Shown piece by piece: positions 1-8,626 of a stretch of DNA of 64,000 nt (its first letter is position 1; each line of letters opens with the position of its first letter). Origin of the DNA: Flavobacterium sp. Root420 (GTDB lineage Bacteria; Bacteroidota; Bacteroidia; Flavobacteriales; Flavobacteriaceae); the NCBI RefSeq assembly GCF_001427905.1, contig NZ_LMEF01000032.1:232401-296400 (forward strand). The letters run 5' to 3'. A model generated the notes under the pieces. The model had not been told where the DNA came from, searched no databases, and worked only from the letters and a program-made list of their open reading frames with translations. Both the position numbers and the translations under genes were made by a program.

Positions 1-714
1 GCAGATATTCGTGATGGCTGGGCTACTAAGGTTGATTTTTCAGGAGATATTCATAAAGTTTGGATTAACGATAGCATCGAATTGCACTGTGAAACGGTTA
101 TTATTTCAACAGGTGCTTCGGCTAAATATTTAGGGTTACAATCAGAACAACATTATTTAAATATGGGTGGAGGAGTTTCTGCTTGTGCTGTTTGCGACGG
201 ATTTTTCTACCGTAATCAGGAAGTTGTGATTGTTGGAGCAGGAGATTCTGCTTGTGAAGAAGCGCACTATTTATCTAAACTTTGTAAAAAAGTAACGATG
301 TTGGTAAGAAGCGAAAAATTCAGAGCTTCAAAAATTATGGAAGAACGCGTTCGCAAAACAGAGAATATCGAGATTTTAATGAACCATGATACTCTTGAAG
401 TTTTAGGAGATAATAATGTTGTTCATGCTATAAAAGCGTTGAATAAAACTACTGCTGAAGTTATTGAAATTCCTGCAACTGGATTTTTCGTAGCCATTGG
501 TCATAAGCCAAACACAGATATCTTTAAAGATTACATTACTCTTGATGAAACAGGTTATATTATAAATACTCCGGGAACATCTAAAACAAATGTTGATGGT
601 GTTTTTGTAGCCGGAGACGCTGCAGATCATGTATACCGTCAGGCAATCACGGCTGCCGGAACAGGTTGTATGGCGGCTCTTGATGCAGAGAGATATTTAG
701 CATCTAAAGAGTAA
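1..714 (+). CDS. trxB: thioredoxin-disulfide reductase, 3' part
   Basis: NADPH-dependent flavoenzyme that reduces thioredoxin in the cytoplasm. The reading frame is open from base 1, so the N-terminal FAD-binding part lies outside the window; 237 residues are visible. The redox-active CxxC is CAVC at visible residues 62-65, followed by DGFF, where many relatives have CATC. A second Rossmann motif for NADPH (GAGDSACEEA) follows, and the FAD signature VFVAGDAADHVYRQA lies near the C-terminus. All are canonical for TrxB. A strong bidirectional terminator follows. Confidence 0.95.
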   Translation, partial: ADIRDGWATKVDFSGDIHKVWINDSIELHCETVIISTGASAKYLGLQSEQHYLNMGGGVSACAVCDGFFYRNQEVVIVGAGDSACEEAHYLSKLCKKVTMLVRSEKFRASKIMEERVRKTENIEILMNHDTLEVLGDNNVVHAIKALNKTTAEVIEIPATGFFVAIGHKPNTDIFKDYITLDETGYIINTPGTSKTNVDGVFVAGDAADHVYRQAITAAGTGCMAALDAERYLASKE

Positions 715-722
715 ATAAATTT

Positions 723-870
723 GTTTCAGGTTTTCTTTGTTTCAGGTTTCAAGTTAATAGAAATGTGAATATGAAGCTTATAAAAAGTCCCAATCAAATA
801 TAATGATTGGGACTTTTTCATTTTTTTACGTTCCAACAACTTGAAACCTGAAACAAAGAAAACCTGAAAC
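723..870. repeat. 33-bp perfect inverted repeat around a terminator
   Basis: The arms at 723-755 and 838-870 are exact reverse complements. Each arm is built from a GTTTCAGG-like word (GAAAC on the other strand) occurring four times at 7-8 bp spacing, with one copy degenerate (GAAAA). The arms enclose the terminator hairpin at 782-818, and the whole element fills the gap between convergent genes. Confidence 0.9.
782..818. terminator. bidirectional intrinsic terminator (trxB / GIN gene)
   Basis: A perfect 15-bp stem pairs 782-796 (AAAAAGTCCCAATCA) with 804-818 around a 7-nt loop. A/T tracts lie on both sides, so it can serve trxB from the left and the GIN gene from the right. Confidence 0.9.
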
Positions 871-872
871 TT

Positions 873-1706
873 TTATTTAATCTTCTTAATCAATTTAGCT
901 TCTTCAGAAAAACGACTAAGCGTGATTGCAGGGCTTCCAAAAAGTGAAACTTCTGTTTTGTCTCCTGCCGCTAATGTTAGTGTTGTTTCAACTAAAATAC
1001 TTCCTGCTGAATATCCTTCAGCAGTAATATTGGCATCTTTCAAAGTAAATTTAGTTCCGGTGAAAGTCGAATTATTATCTAAGCGAATAGTTGCTTTCTC
1101 TGCAATTCCTTCAAGGGTTGCATTGGCTTTTTGATATAAATCACATTTGAACTTAGTTGCTGATACCAATGATTTTATAGTCGAACTTTTGCTCAATTGA
1201 AGTACAGCTTCGTCTGCTTTTAAGTTTATTTCTGATTTTGATTTATCATCAGCAATTAAACTGAATTTTTTGGCATTTACATTTAAAAATAATTTTGAAA
1301 AATCGAAACTGTTAAAAGTAATATCATCCAACTGAAGTTCCTGAATCGCATAAACAACAGCTTCGTTTTTTGTAATAACTTTGTTAAAAGTATTTGTGTA
1401 AGTAACATGTACAGCAAGTTTTTTGAAAATAGTACTTTCTTTTGCCGTATATAAACGAAGGGTTTTGTCTCTTAAATCCATTCCGATAATATCATGCAAA
1501 TTATCATCGGCTTCAATTTTAATTTCGTTTTTTTCTCCACGCTCTAAATAAACTTCAATATTGTCATCAACTTCAAGAGCGTCAAAATTTCCTGATTCTT
1601 TTATTGAGGTCGTAACGACTTTAGTTCCTTTTATTTTTTCTCTTTTTTGGGCAAAAGTTATTGTCGTGACTAATAATAATAGGAGTAGGGTTGTACTTTT
1701 TTTCAT
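873..1706 (-). CDS. secreted GIN-domain (DUF2807) protein
   Basis: Predicted exported beta-helical protein of the head-GIN/DUF2807 family; no reaction is known for the family. The start at 1706 is chosen because it gives a clean signal peptide (MKKSTTLLLLLL...TFAQ); the frame can be extended upstream but without a signal. The mature part is about 255 residues of short beta-strand repeats rich in Lys, Asp, Ser and Thr. It is the last gene of a leftward run padR - PspC gene - GIN lipoprotein - this gene, separated from the second GIN gene by 86 bp, so it probably serves the same envelope function. Confidence 0.75.
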   Translation of the reverse strand: MKKSTTLLLLLLVTTITFAQKREKIKGTKVVTTSIKESGNFDALEVDDNIEVYLERGEKNEIKIEADDNLHDIIGMDLRDKTLRLYTAKESTIFKKLAVHVTYTNTFNKVITKNEAVVYAIQELQLDDITFNSFDFSKLFLNVNAKKFSLIADDKSKSEINLKADEAVLQLSKSSTIKSLVSATKFKCDLYQKANATLEGIAEKATIRLDNNSTFTGTKFTLKDANITAEGYSAGSILVETTLTLAAGDKTEVSLFGSPAITLSRFSEEAKLIKKIK

Positions 1707-1792
1707 TAATTCTAGATTTGATTTTGACAAATATAAAAAAATCATCCACTTTTGATGAATGATTTCTTTTATATTTAACAGATAAATTAGGT

Positions 1793-2530
1793 TTATCCCT
1801 GACTGATGCTTCCTCCAGAATTTTCAGTTTTTTCGATTGTTTTAGGAGAACCCTCATAATTGATGCTTCCGCCGCTGTTGGCATTGGCTTTCAAACTCAC
1901 GATTGGGTGAATATTTATGCTTGCTCCGCTATTGGCATCAGCTTCAATTTCATTAGCTAATAATTTTTCAGCTTCTATATTTGCAGCGCTTGATGCTGAA
2001 GATTTTACTTTTAATGCCTTTCCTTCAATTGTAATAGAACCTGCACTGTCTGTATCAAGATTAATTTCATCAGATTCTACATTTACATTCATAGTAGCTG
2101 CACTTGAAGCATCTAATTTAATTTTAGTAGACTGAATAACATTGTTACTAGTTATAGTAGAAGCACTTGAAGCTTCTAATTCTTCAATAACCGGCATTTT
2201 CACGATTACTTTTTTCTTAGTAACATTATGGAAAGAAGTAAATTCACAACGAATTACAAGTGTTCCGTTTTCAACAGTCGTTTTAATTTCTTTTTGCAAA
2301 TTGTCATCAGCTTCAACAATAATTTCCGTTTTATCTGATTGTTCGATTACAACATCAATAGCATTACTTACTGATACTTTTTTAAAATCTCCCTGAACAA
2401 TTCGTTTTTCAGTCGTAACATTTCCACTTCCTTCTATCGATTTCATGTTGTTAAAATTACATGAAGCGAACAATAATGCAGTAACAGTGGCAATAATGAA
2501 TTTCGTAATATGAATGATTATTTTTATCAT
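1793..2530 (-). CDS. GIN-domain (DUF2807) lipoprotein
   Basis: Predicted outer-membrane or periplasmic lipoprotein. The N-terminus has a hydrophobic stretch ending in the lipobox LFASC with Cys at residue 24. The body (about residues 40-240) is a DUF2807/head-GIN repeat domain with Ala/Ser-rich strands such as ASSAAT and ANSGGS, typical of a right-handed parallel beta structure. It lies 4 bp downstream of the PspC-domain gene and is paralogous to the next gene. Function is unknown; location suggests a part in envelope-stress signalling or surface adhesion. Confidence 0.75.
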   Translation of the reverse strand: MIKIIIHITKFIIATVTALLFASCNFNNMKSIEGSGNVTTEKRIVQGDFKKVSVSNAIDVVIEQSDKTEIIVEADDNLQKEIKTTVENGTLVIRCEFTSFHNVTKKKVIVKMPVIEELEASSASTITSNNVIQSTKIKLDASSAATMNVNVESDEINLDTDSAGSITIEGKALKVKSSASSAANIEAEKLLANEIEADANSGASINIHPIVSLKANANSGGSINYEGSPKTIEKTENSGGSISQG

Positions 2531-2534
2531 GGCT

Positions 2535-4268
2535 TTAGTTTATTTTGATTATAACTCCGTTTTTATCAGTGGTTAGCTTTCCGTTAGTTTTTTTTCCGTT
2601 TAAAACTTCTTTTCCGTTTATTTTAATTGAAACTTCTTTTACAGTATCGTTGTCAATCCTGGTGGTATCATTACTGTCGTAGTCTACATCGTCATGATCA
2701 TTTTCATCTGCTGGACAATTCAGACATTTAATTTTAGAACCTTCAACTTTATAATTGTAATTACCACTAAAATGCAAGTTGAAAAAGTCATTCTCAGAAT
2801 CATCGTAATCTTGTACAGATGCATCTGGTTTAAATAATTGACCTTCCGGCAAGTACAAATATACATCAACTTCCTGACCTCTAAACTTATTTTTTATGTC
2901 TGTAAGAAAATAATTATCCAAAATTAAATGATTTCCGTTAACCTCAATAGTATAATTGATTTTTTCTGCTCTTTGTTTAGCACTTGCAAATGAATTTCCT
3001 CTGGCGCTTCTTTCAATTTGTAAATATGGAGCCTGCTCATCAGTATGTAAAACATGTAAACGTACATCTGTAGAATAAATTAACTGATGATTAGCAGAAT
3101 CTTGTACAAACTCAAACTCTCTATGGTGATTCAAATCTTTTGCGTAGTAATCATTGTATCTGAATTTTACATAAAGTGTATCTTTCGGATTGATATTGAT
3201 TGCTTTTTTCTCTACCGTTTTACCGTCATAAGAAATTTCGGTAGCTTGTTTGATTCCAATGCTAATTGCAATTGCAATAGCGATAATCCAGATAGCCAAC
3301 AAAGTGTATTTTGTAATATTGCCAATAGACTTTAAGTTTGGCGATAACAATTTGAAACCTAAAAGGGTCAAAAAGAAAAACGGAATTCCAACTGCAAAGA
3401 ACATCAATAAACCAAATGACCAAATAGGATATTGTGTAAAGTTTCCGGCTTCAACAAAATTTTGCCAAGGAAAATCGATAAAGATATTTGTTCCTAAAGT
3501 AAATACTCCAATTAATAATAATATCAAAGTACTAAGACCTGCCATGATTAAAATTACGCCTAAAAATTTTGCGAAGATTTTAAAAACCGTAATGATAAAG
3601 TCTCCAAATGAACTACTTATTCTCTCAGCTCCCGACTTTACCTGGTTTCCCATAGCATCATAATCTGCATTTTTAAATCTGTCAGACAATGACTCAATTT
3701 CTTCACGTACTTTTTTTTCGATGTTTGAAATGGTTACCGGCTCCCCAGTCATTTCTAATTTTTCTGAAGTTGTAACGGCTTCCGGAGTTACAATCCAAAG
3801 AACGAAATAAGCTAAAATTCCGGTTCCAAAACCTGCAAAAACAAATACTAAAAATATGATTTTGATCCAGACAGCGTCAATTCCAAAATAATGTCCTAAA
3901 CCTGTTGCAACTCCGCCAATCATACCTTTTTCTTTGTCACGGTATAATTTTTTATGTTTTCTTGTTCCGTAATCGTTAAAAGACTGATTTGATTTTTCTT
4001 CATCTTCGATGATGTAATCCTCAGGTTGTCCCATAACTGCAATCACTTCATCAACATCTTTCAATCCCACAACATGTTTCTCGCTTTTTTGTTTTTCTGT
4101 TAATAATTCAGAAACACGCATTTCGATATCTTTAATAATCTCGTCTTGTCCAGATGAGCTGTTTAGCGATCGCTTTATGGCGTCAAAATAGCGGGTTAAT
4201 TTTAAGTATGCATCTTCATCGATGTGGAAAAACATACCTCCTAAGTTAATATTTACTGTTTTGTTCAT
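2535..4268 (-). CDS. PspC-domain membrane protein
   Basis: Membrane protein with an N-terminal cytoplasmic region (about 1-100), a PspC domain at about 105-165 containing a GG-ATGLGHYFGID core and one transmembrane segment, further transmembrane helices between about 230 and 350, and a long C-terminal domain ending in an acidic stretch (about 510-545). PspC-type proteins elsewhere work in membrane-stress control; here the exact role is unknown. The gene sits 2 bp downstream of a PadR repressor gene, so expression is probably PadR-controlled. The 577-residue multidomain form is larger than classical PspC (about 120 residues) and is typical of Flavobacteria. Confidence 0.8.
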   Translation of the reverse strand: MNKTVNINLGGMFFHIDEDAYLKLTRYFDAIKRSLNSSSGQDEIIKDIEMRVSELLTEKQKSEKHVVGLKDVDEVIAVMGQPEDYIIEDEEKSNQSFNDYGTRKHKKLYRDKEKGMIGGVATGLGHYFGIDAVWIKIIFLVFVFAGFGTGILAYFVLWIVTPEAVTTSEKLEMTGEPVTISNIEKKVREEIESLSDRFKNADYDAMGNQVKSGAERISSSFGDFIITVFKIFAKFLGVILIMAGLSTLILLLIGVFTLGTNIFIDFPWQNFVEAGNFTQYPIWSFGLLMFFAVGIPFFFLTLLGFKLLSPNLKSIGNITKYTLLAIWIIAIAIAISIGIKQATEISYDGKTVEKKAININPKDTLYVKFRYNDYYAKDLNHHREFEFVQDSANHQLIYSTDVRLHVLHTDEQAPYLQIERSARGNSFASAKQRAEKINYTIEVNGNHLILDNYFLTDIKNKFRGQEVDVYLYLPEGQLFKPDASVQDYDDSENDFFNLHFSGNYNYKVEGSKIKCLNCPADENDHDDVDYDSNDTTRIDNDTVKEVSIKINGKEVLNGKKTNGKLTTDKNGVIIKIN

Positions 4269-4270
4269 GA

Positions 4271-4603
4271 CTATTGATTTTGATTGGTGATTAGATTTAC
4301 GGCGTCAGATAATTCTGTCCAGGTGCCGCTAAGTTCGTTTAAAAAAGTTTGTCCTATCTCGGTTAATCCGTAATATTTTCGTGGCGGCCCTGAGGTCGAT
4401 TCTTCCCAACGATAATTTAGCAAACCGTCGTTTTTCAGCCTAGTTAAAAGTGGATAAACTGTTCCCTCTACAACTAGTAATTTTGCGTTTTTTAAAGTGT
4501 CTAATATTTCTGATGTGTATGCGTCTTTTTCTTTTAATACCGATAAGATGCAAAACTCAAGAACACCTTTGCGCATCTGTGCTTTTGTGTTTTCAATGTT
4601 CAT
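4271..4603 (-). CDS. PadR-family transcriptional regulator
   Basis: A 110-residue winged-helix repressor of the PadR family: RKGVLEFCILSVL at the N-terminus, the wing segment GTVYPLLTRLKNDGLL at about residues 47-62, and SGPPRKYYGLTEIG at about 72-85 are all family hallmarks. PadR proteins respond to small ligands and commonly repress a downstream membrane-protein gene; the PspC gene starts 2 bp after this stop. It probably autoregulates the four-gene operon. Confidence 0.9.
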   Translation of the reverse strand: MNIENTKAQMRKGVLEFCILSVLKEKDAYTSEILDTLKNAKLLVVEGTVYPLLTRLKNDGLLNYRWEESTSGPPRKYYGLTEIGQTFLNELSGTWTELSDAVNLITNQNQ

Positions 4604-4731
4604 AATTTCATTTTGTTTTTTTTAGATTGAACAATTCGTTTTTTGATTGATGATGATGATTGATGATTGATTTCGAATTTATTCTGTTAGAATTAAATCG
4701 TATAACTTATAACTTTTAACCTTTTTGAGGA

Positions 4732-5211
4732 TTACTTTATAAAAGGAATCGTTAACGGGTATTTGTAATATTCTCCGTTTGAGGCTTTTATTGAAGCATA
4801 AATCACTAAAAAGAATTCAACAAATTTTAGTAATCCAAAAAGTACGACTGCCGTTCCACCTATAGTAAGTAATCCGATGTTACCTTGAAAATCGAAATTT
4901 CTGATAACGAAATCTTCGTCGTTAAAAACAGCCTCCATTGGAAGATTTTGAAGAAAAACCGTTACAAAAACCGGAATGGCGATTAAAGCCAAAACCAAAG
5001 TGTAAAGCAATAAACTTAATTGAAAGTTCAAGGTTTGTTTTCCATGATGGTTTACAAACTCCGACTTGTCTTTATAACTTGACCAGATTAAAATCGGGAA
5101 AATATAGTTTCCAAGCGGAACGATGTACTGTGTTAAAGTACTTAAATGTGTGAACGTTGCTGTGTTCTTTTCTGATGTTTTTTCCATGATGAGTGGTGTT
5201 GATGTTTCCAT
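4732..5211 (-). CDS. DUF4870 membrane protein
   Basis: Small integral membrane protein with the DUF4870 pattern: an N-terminal YIVPLGNYIFPILIW helix, then a short WSSYKDKSEFVNHHGKQ motif, followed by two further hydrophobic helices and a helix near the C-terminus. Function is unknown. The start may instead be the Met at residue 9 (5187). It lies 128 bp upstream of padR on the same strand and could be a separate unit. Confidence 0.75.
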   Translation of the reverse strand: METSTPLIMEKTSEKNTATFTHLSTLTQYIVPLGNYIFPILIWSSYKDKSEFVNHHGKQTLNFQLSLLLYTLVLALIAIPVFVTVFLQNLPMEAVFNDEDFVIRNFDFQGNIGLLTIGGTAVVLFGLLKFVEFFLVIYASIKASNGEYYKYPLTIPFIK

Positions 5212-5394
5212 GATTAAAAGTATATAGTAATTTCTTATGCAAATATATGGTTAAAAGACAGTATCTTGTTTTGCATAGTACCAAATATTAACATAATTTT
5301 AACAAAGTTGAAATTTTTAAAAGAATAATAATGTATTGAAAATCATTCGTACTGCCTTGTTTTATTGATGCTTTAGGAAAGTAAACTTAATTTA

Positions 5395-5424
5395 TTGTGC
5401 GTGCATAGTTTTTTTGTATTTTTA
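5395..5424 (+). promoter_or_regulatory. Bacteroidota-type promoter for the DUF4442 gene
   Basis: TTG at 5395-5397, a 19-bp spacer, and TATTTTTA at 5417-5424, close to the TAnnTTTG -7 box. The start codon follows 18 bp later. Confidence 0.5.
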
Positions 5425-5441
5425 CATAAAAAATAAATCAC

Positions 5442-5894
5442 ATGGCAGTATCAGTTTCCAAACTCAATAAATTTGTGCTTTTCAAATTACCTTCAGCATA
5501 TATCTGTGGTGTACGTGTCAAAGCAATTGATAAAGACAGATGCATAGTAAGCGTTAAACATAGATGGATTAATCAGAATCCTTTTAATTCGATGTATTTT
5601 GCGGTTCAGGCTATGGCAGCCGAATTAACAACCGGGGCTTTGGTGATTTCTCAAATTCAGGAAAGCGGAAGAAAAATCTCGATGTTGGTAGCAAACAATA
5701 AAGGAAACTTTACCAAGAAAGCAACAGGGAGAATAACTTTCGTATGTAACGACGGAGATTTAATTGCCGATGCAATTCAAAGAACAATTGCAACAGGCGA
5801 GGGGCAAACTTTCTGGATGAAATCGATTGGAACAAATGAAGAAGGAATTCAGGTCTCTGAAATGGACTTTGAATGGAGTGTTCGATTGAAATAA
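5442..5894 (+). CDS. DUF4442 hotdog-fold protein (putative thioesterase)
   Basis: A 150-residue hotdog-fold protein of the DUF4442/PaaI-like group. The segment NPFNSMYFAVQAMAAELTTG (about 46-65) corresponds to the central helix of the fold. Such proteins are usually acyl-CoA thioesterases or acyl-binding proteins, but substrate and activity here are inferred from fold only. It is a single-gene unit with a promoter just upstream and a repeat element downstream. Confidence 0.75.
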   Translation: MAVSVSKLNKFVLFKLPSAYICGVRVKAIDKDRCIVSVKHRWINQNPFNSMYFAVQAMAAELTTGALVISQIQESGRKISMLVANNKGNFTKKATGRITFVCNDGDLIADAIQRTIATGEGQTFWMKSIGTNEEGIQVSEMDFEWSVRLK

Positions 5895-5901
5895 TTTAAT
5901 G

Positions 5902-5996
5902 TTTGCCACGACCCGAGCGACAGCGAACGGGCGAAGCAATTTTACGAATTAGCACGAATTTTTTAAACAAAATAATTAGTGAAATTAGTGGCAAAA
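5902..5996. repeat. GCCACGA interspersed inverted repeat, copy 1
   Basis: Begins with TTTGCCACGA and ends with TTAGTGGCAAAA, giving complementary TTTGCCAC/GTGGCAAA ends. The left 35 bp, including GAGCGA, AGCGAAC and GGCGAAGCAATT, match copy 2 at 42042 with few differences. ACGAATT is repeated at 10-bp spacing inside. Confidence 0.75.
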
Positions 5997-6001
5997 CAAA
6001 A

Positions 6002-6047
6002 CATAAAAATGCCCCCAAATAGTGTCTAACTTTTTGGGTGCAGTCTA
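6002..6047. other. possible IS3/IS150-type element end (remnant)
   Basis: On the minus strand this reads TGCACCCAAAAAGTTAGACA followed by a TTTGGGGGCATTTTTATG-like segment, resembling the terminal repeat and leader of IS150-group elements. No transposase frame is attached and no partner end is visible. This rests on recollection of IS end sequences, not on a search. Confidence 0.3.
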
Positions 6048-6084
6048 TTACTTGAGGTCTTTTTTGTTGAAATAAGAATTTCAT

Positions 6085-6246
6085 TTATTTTTTAACGCAA
6101 CAAGATTTTTTGTCTTTTTTATCTGTTGACGTTTTTTTACAGCAGGATTCTTTTTTTGCTTTTTCTTTTTGAACCGGCTTTGTTTCTTGTGCAGTTACTC
6201 CAATTGAAAATACAGCGGCAGTTAAGAAGGTAATTACTTTTGTCAT
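6085..6246 (-). CDS. small exported Cys-pair protein (putative metal-binding)
   Basis: A 53-residue frame with a signal peptide (MTKVITFLTAAVFSIGVTAQ) and a short Lys-rich mature part carrying two CC pairs (ESCCKK and KSCCVKK). It lies downstream of the multicopper oxidase on the same strand and resembles the CC/KK segment of the Cys-rich protein at 12596-12982, so it is probably a periplasmic copper-binding peptide. No family name is known to me. Upstream A/T-rich spacing and the signal peptide support a real gene. Confidence 0.65.
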   Translation of the reverse strand: MTKVITFLTAAVFSIGVTAQETKPVQKEKAKKESCCKKTSTDKKDKKSCCVKK

Positions 6247-6379
6247 TTGATATAATTTATTGTGTTAGAAAATTGCTTTTGGTGCATCAAATATACCAAC
6301 ATTTGATAGAGTTGATTCTTACAATTTGTTAATGTTTTTATAATAATATGTCATTGAAAAGCAAATAGGTAACAGAGGT

Positions 6380-8617
6380 CTAATAATTCAGATTCACTCC
6401 AAAACCAATTCCCATATCACTGTCATAATGCGTTGTAATTCCGAAGTTTCTGCCGGCTACATACTTTAATCCAGCCATATATTCCTTATCGGTATTCCAC
6501 ATTAAGTTCATGCGCAAACGTCTCGAAAGCGGAATATCTTTTCGTTCAAACTGAAGTCTCACATTTCCGTCGGTATAAACCTCAACCTGGGCTTTTATGA
6601 GCATTGGTAAAGTATATTCAAGTCCGGCGCTAAAAACAGAACGATTGTCTTTTGTATTGGTTTGCCCGAAAAGATTTTGTTCCTGTTCGTCCATTCCCAT
6701 TTTTCGGTAGCGCCAGTCGAACCCTATAAAAGGCATCAGCCATTGCATTTTGCCAATATATCTACCAATATGTGTTTCGGTTTCATACCCGTGTTTGTCG
6801 TTATAACCCAAACGCCATTCTGTTCCAATGCTCCAGCGAGTATTGCTGTACATGGCTTCTCCGTCATTTCCGTTTGTAGCAAAATCATTTTCGGCCATAA
6901 AATGAAACATACGATCATCCATTTTTAACATTTTGTACGCCATTTCAGGATGATGAATCAACGGATTCGGAGCTGAATTTTCATAACTAAAAATTCTTCC
7001 CATTCCAGCCATCATATGATATAGGATGTGACAATGAAAAAACCAGTCGCCATCGGCATTTGCCTGAAACTCGATCGTATCGGTTTCCATTGGCATAATA
7101 TCGATTACATTTTTAAGCGGAGAATAATCGCCATGTTCATTCAAAACTCTGAAATCATGTCCGTGTAAATGCATCGGGTGACGCATCATTGAACCATTAT
7201 ATAGTACAATCCGAACGTTTTCGCCTTTTTTAATTAAAATTTTATCCGTTTCAGAAATCACTTTATTGTCCAGGCTCCAAACATATCGATTCATGTTTCC
7301 TGACAATTCAAATCTTAATTCTTTTACGGGAGCGTCTTTTAGGAGCGTTGTTTTGGTTGGTGATTTCAGCATTCCATAATTCAGAGTAGTGATTTCAGCC
7401 ATAGATGTAGAATCATTAGACATTTCCATTGCTTCCATATTATGCCCGGAATGATCTTCCATTTTTGCTGATTCGTCATCTCCCGAAATCTCCGGATACA
7501 TAACGGCATTCATATCCATTTTATTCAACGACATATTCATGCCCATATCATTCATCTCGCCGTTCATTTTCATCATGTCGTTCATCATTTTCATCCCCTC
7601 GAAATATTTTAATTTGGGAAGAGGAACAACAGGCTGTTTAACTCCGTCTCCTAGAAACAGAGAAGCTGATCCGGTTCTGTCTTCGGCTGTAGCCAAAAAG
7701 GCAAAGGATTTTTTATCTTCAGGAATTGTAACCACAACATCATACGTTTCAGAAACAGCAATAATTAATCGATCCACTTCTACGGGCTCAACATCGTTTC
7801 CATCGCTGGCCACAACGGTTATTTTTCCGCCTCCGTAAGTCAACCAGAAATAACTGGATGCGCCACCGTTTGCTATTCGTAATCGGACTTTATCGCCGGC
7901 TTTAAATTGCGAAAGCTGATCTTCATTTTTTCCGTTAATTAAAAACTTCTCATAATAAACATCACTCACATCCATTGCATTCATGCGTTTCCATTCGTTG
8001 GTCACTTTTGTTGAGAATTGTCTATGCTTAATGGCTTCGGCATAACTTTGAGTTGTTCCTTTTTTTATGGCAAACCAATCGTTGGCATTATGCAGCATTC
8101 GCTGAACATTTTCTGGTTTCAAATCGGTCCATTCGCTTAAAATGACCGGAATCGTTGGTAAGTCATCAATTCCTTTTCTAAAAGTAGCATCGCCTTTCTT
8201 TTTGTTGATGATAAAAAGACCGTATAAACCTATTTGCTCCTGAAGTCCCGAATGGCTGTGATACCAATAAGTTCCATTCTGAATAATCGGAAAAGTATAT
8301 TTATGAGTTTTTCCTGGTTCGATTGGCATTTGAGTCAAATACGGAACACCATCTTCTTTATTAGGAAGAAATAGTCCGTGCCAATGCATTGCCGTATTTT
8401 CTTTTTTTAAATCGTTATGGACATAAATTTCTGCAATATCGCCTTCAGTAAAAGTCAGAGTCGGCATCGGAATTTGTCCGTTCACAGTAAGTGCGCGTTT
8501 TTCTTTTCCTGAAAAATTTACAATAGTGTCTCGAACATGTAAATCGTATCGAACTACTTTTTGGGCCTTCACATTAAAGGCTATCAAAAAGACTATTATA
8601 ATAGTGTATAGTTTCAT
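6380..8617 (-). CDS. multicopper oxidase with C-terminal barrel-like extension
   Basis: Exported CopA/CueO-type copper oxidase (745 aa; signal peptide 1-18). Copper ligands are intact: HWHG at 78-81, HSH at 120-122, HPMHLHGH at 480-487 and the T1 site HCHILYHMMAGM at 528-539. A Met/His-rich segment at about 342-403 is typical of periplasmic Cu(I) oxidases. Residues about 590-745 are not part of the oxidase fold: they form alternating amphipathic strands ending in GVNLNY, resembling the CopB outer-membrane family. This would be a CopA-CopB fusion that tethers Cu(I) oxidation to the outer membrane (inference). It starts 9 bp after the P-ATPase gene, so the two are co-transcribed. Confidence 0.85.
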   Translation of the reverse strand: MKLYTIIIVFLIAFNVKAQKVVRYDLHVRDTIVNFSGKEKRALTVNGQIPMPTLTFTEGDIAEIYVHNDLKKENTAMHWHGLFLPNKEDGVPYLTQMPIEPGKTHKYTFPIIQNGTYWYHSHSGLQEQIGLYGLFIINKKKGDATFRKGIDDLPTIPVILSEWTDLKPENVQRMLHNANDWFAIKKGTTQSYAEAIKHRQFSTKVTNEWKRMNAMDVSDVYYEKFLINGKNEDQLSQFKAGDKVRLRIANGGASSYFWLTYGGGKITVVASDGNDVEPVEVDRLIIAVSETYDVVVTIPEDKKSFAFLATAEDRTGSASLFLGDGVKQPVVPLPKLKYFEGMKMMNDMMKMNGEMNDMGMNMSLNKMDMNAVMYPEISGDDESAKMEDHSGHNMEAMEMSNDSTSMAEITTLNYGMLKSPTKTTLLKDAPVKELRFELSGNMNRYVWSLDNKVISETDKILIKKGENVRIVLYNGSMMRHPMHLHGHDFRVLNEHGDYSPLKNVIDIMPMETDTIEFQANADGDWFFHCHILYHMMAGMGRIFSYENSAPNPLIHHPEMAYKMLKMDDRMFHFMAENDFATNGNDGEAMYSNTRWSIGTEWRLGYNDKHGYETETHIGRYIGKMQWLMPFIGFDWRYRKMGMDEQEQNLFGQTNTKDNRSVFSAGLEYTLPMLIKAQVEVYTDGNVRLQFERKDIPLSRRLRMNLMWNTDKEYMAGLKYVAGRNFGITTHYDSDMGIGFGVNLNY

Positions 8618-8626
8618 GTCGTTTTT

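Noticed and set aside
1917..2396. Plus-strand frames opposite the GIN lipoprotein gene
   Set aside because: Shadows produced by the repetitive coding sequence on the other strand.
3087..3663. Plus-strand frames of 82 and 137 codons
   Set aside because: They are antisense to the PspC gene, with no start context or recognisable domain.
5896..6084. 62-residue minus-strand frame
   Set aside because: It runs across the GCCACGA repeat and the possible IS end; the sequence is better explained by those.
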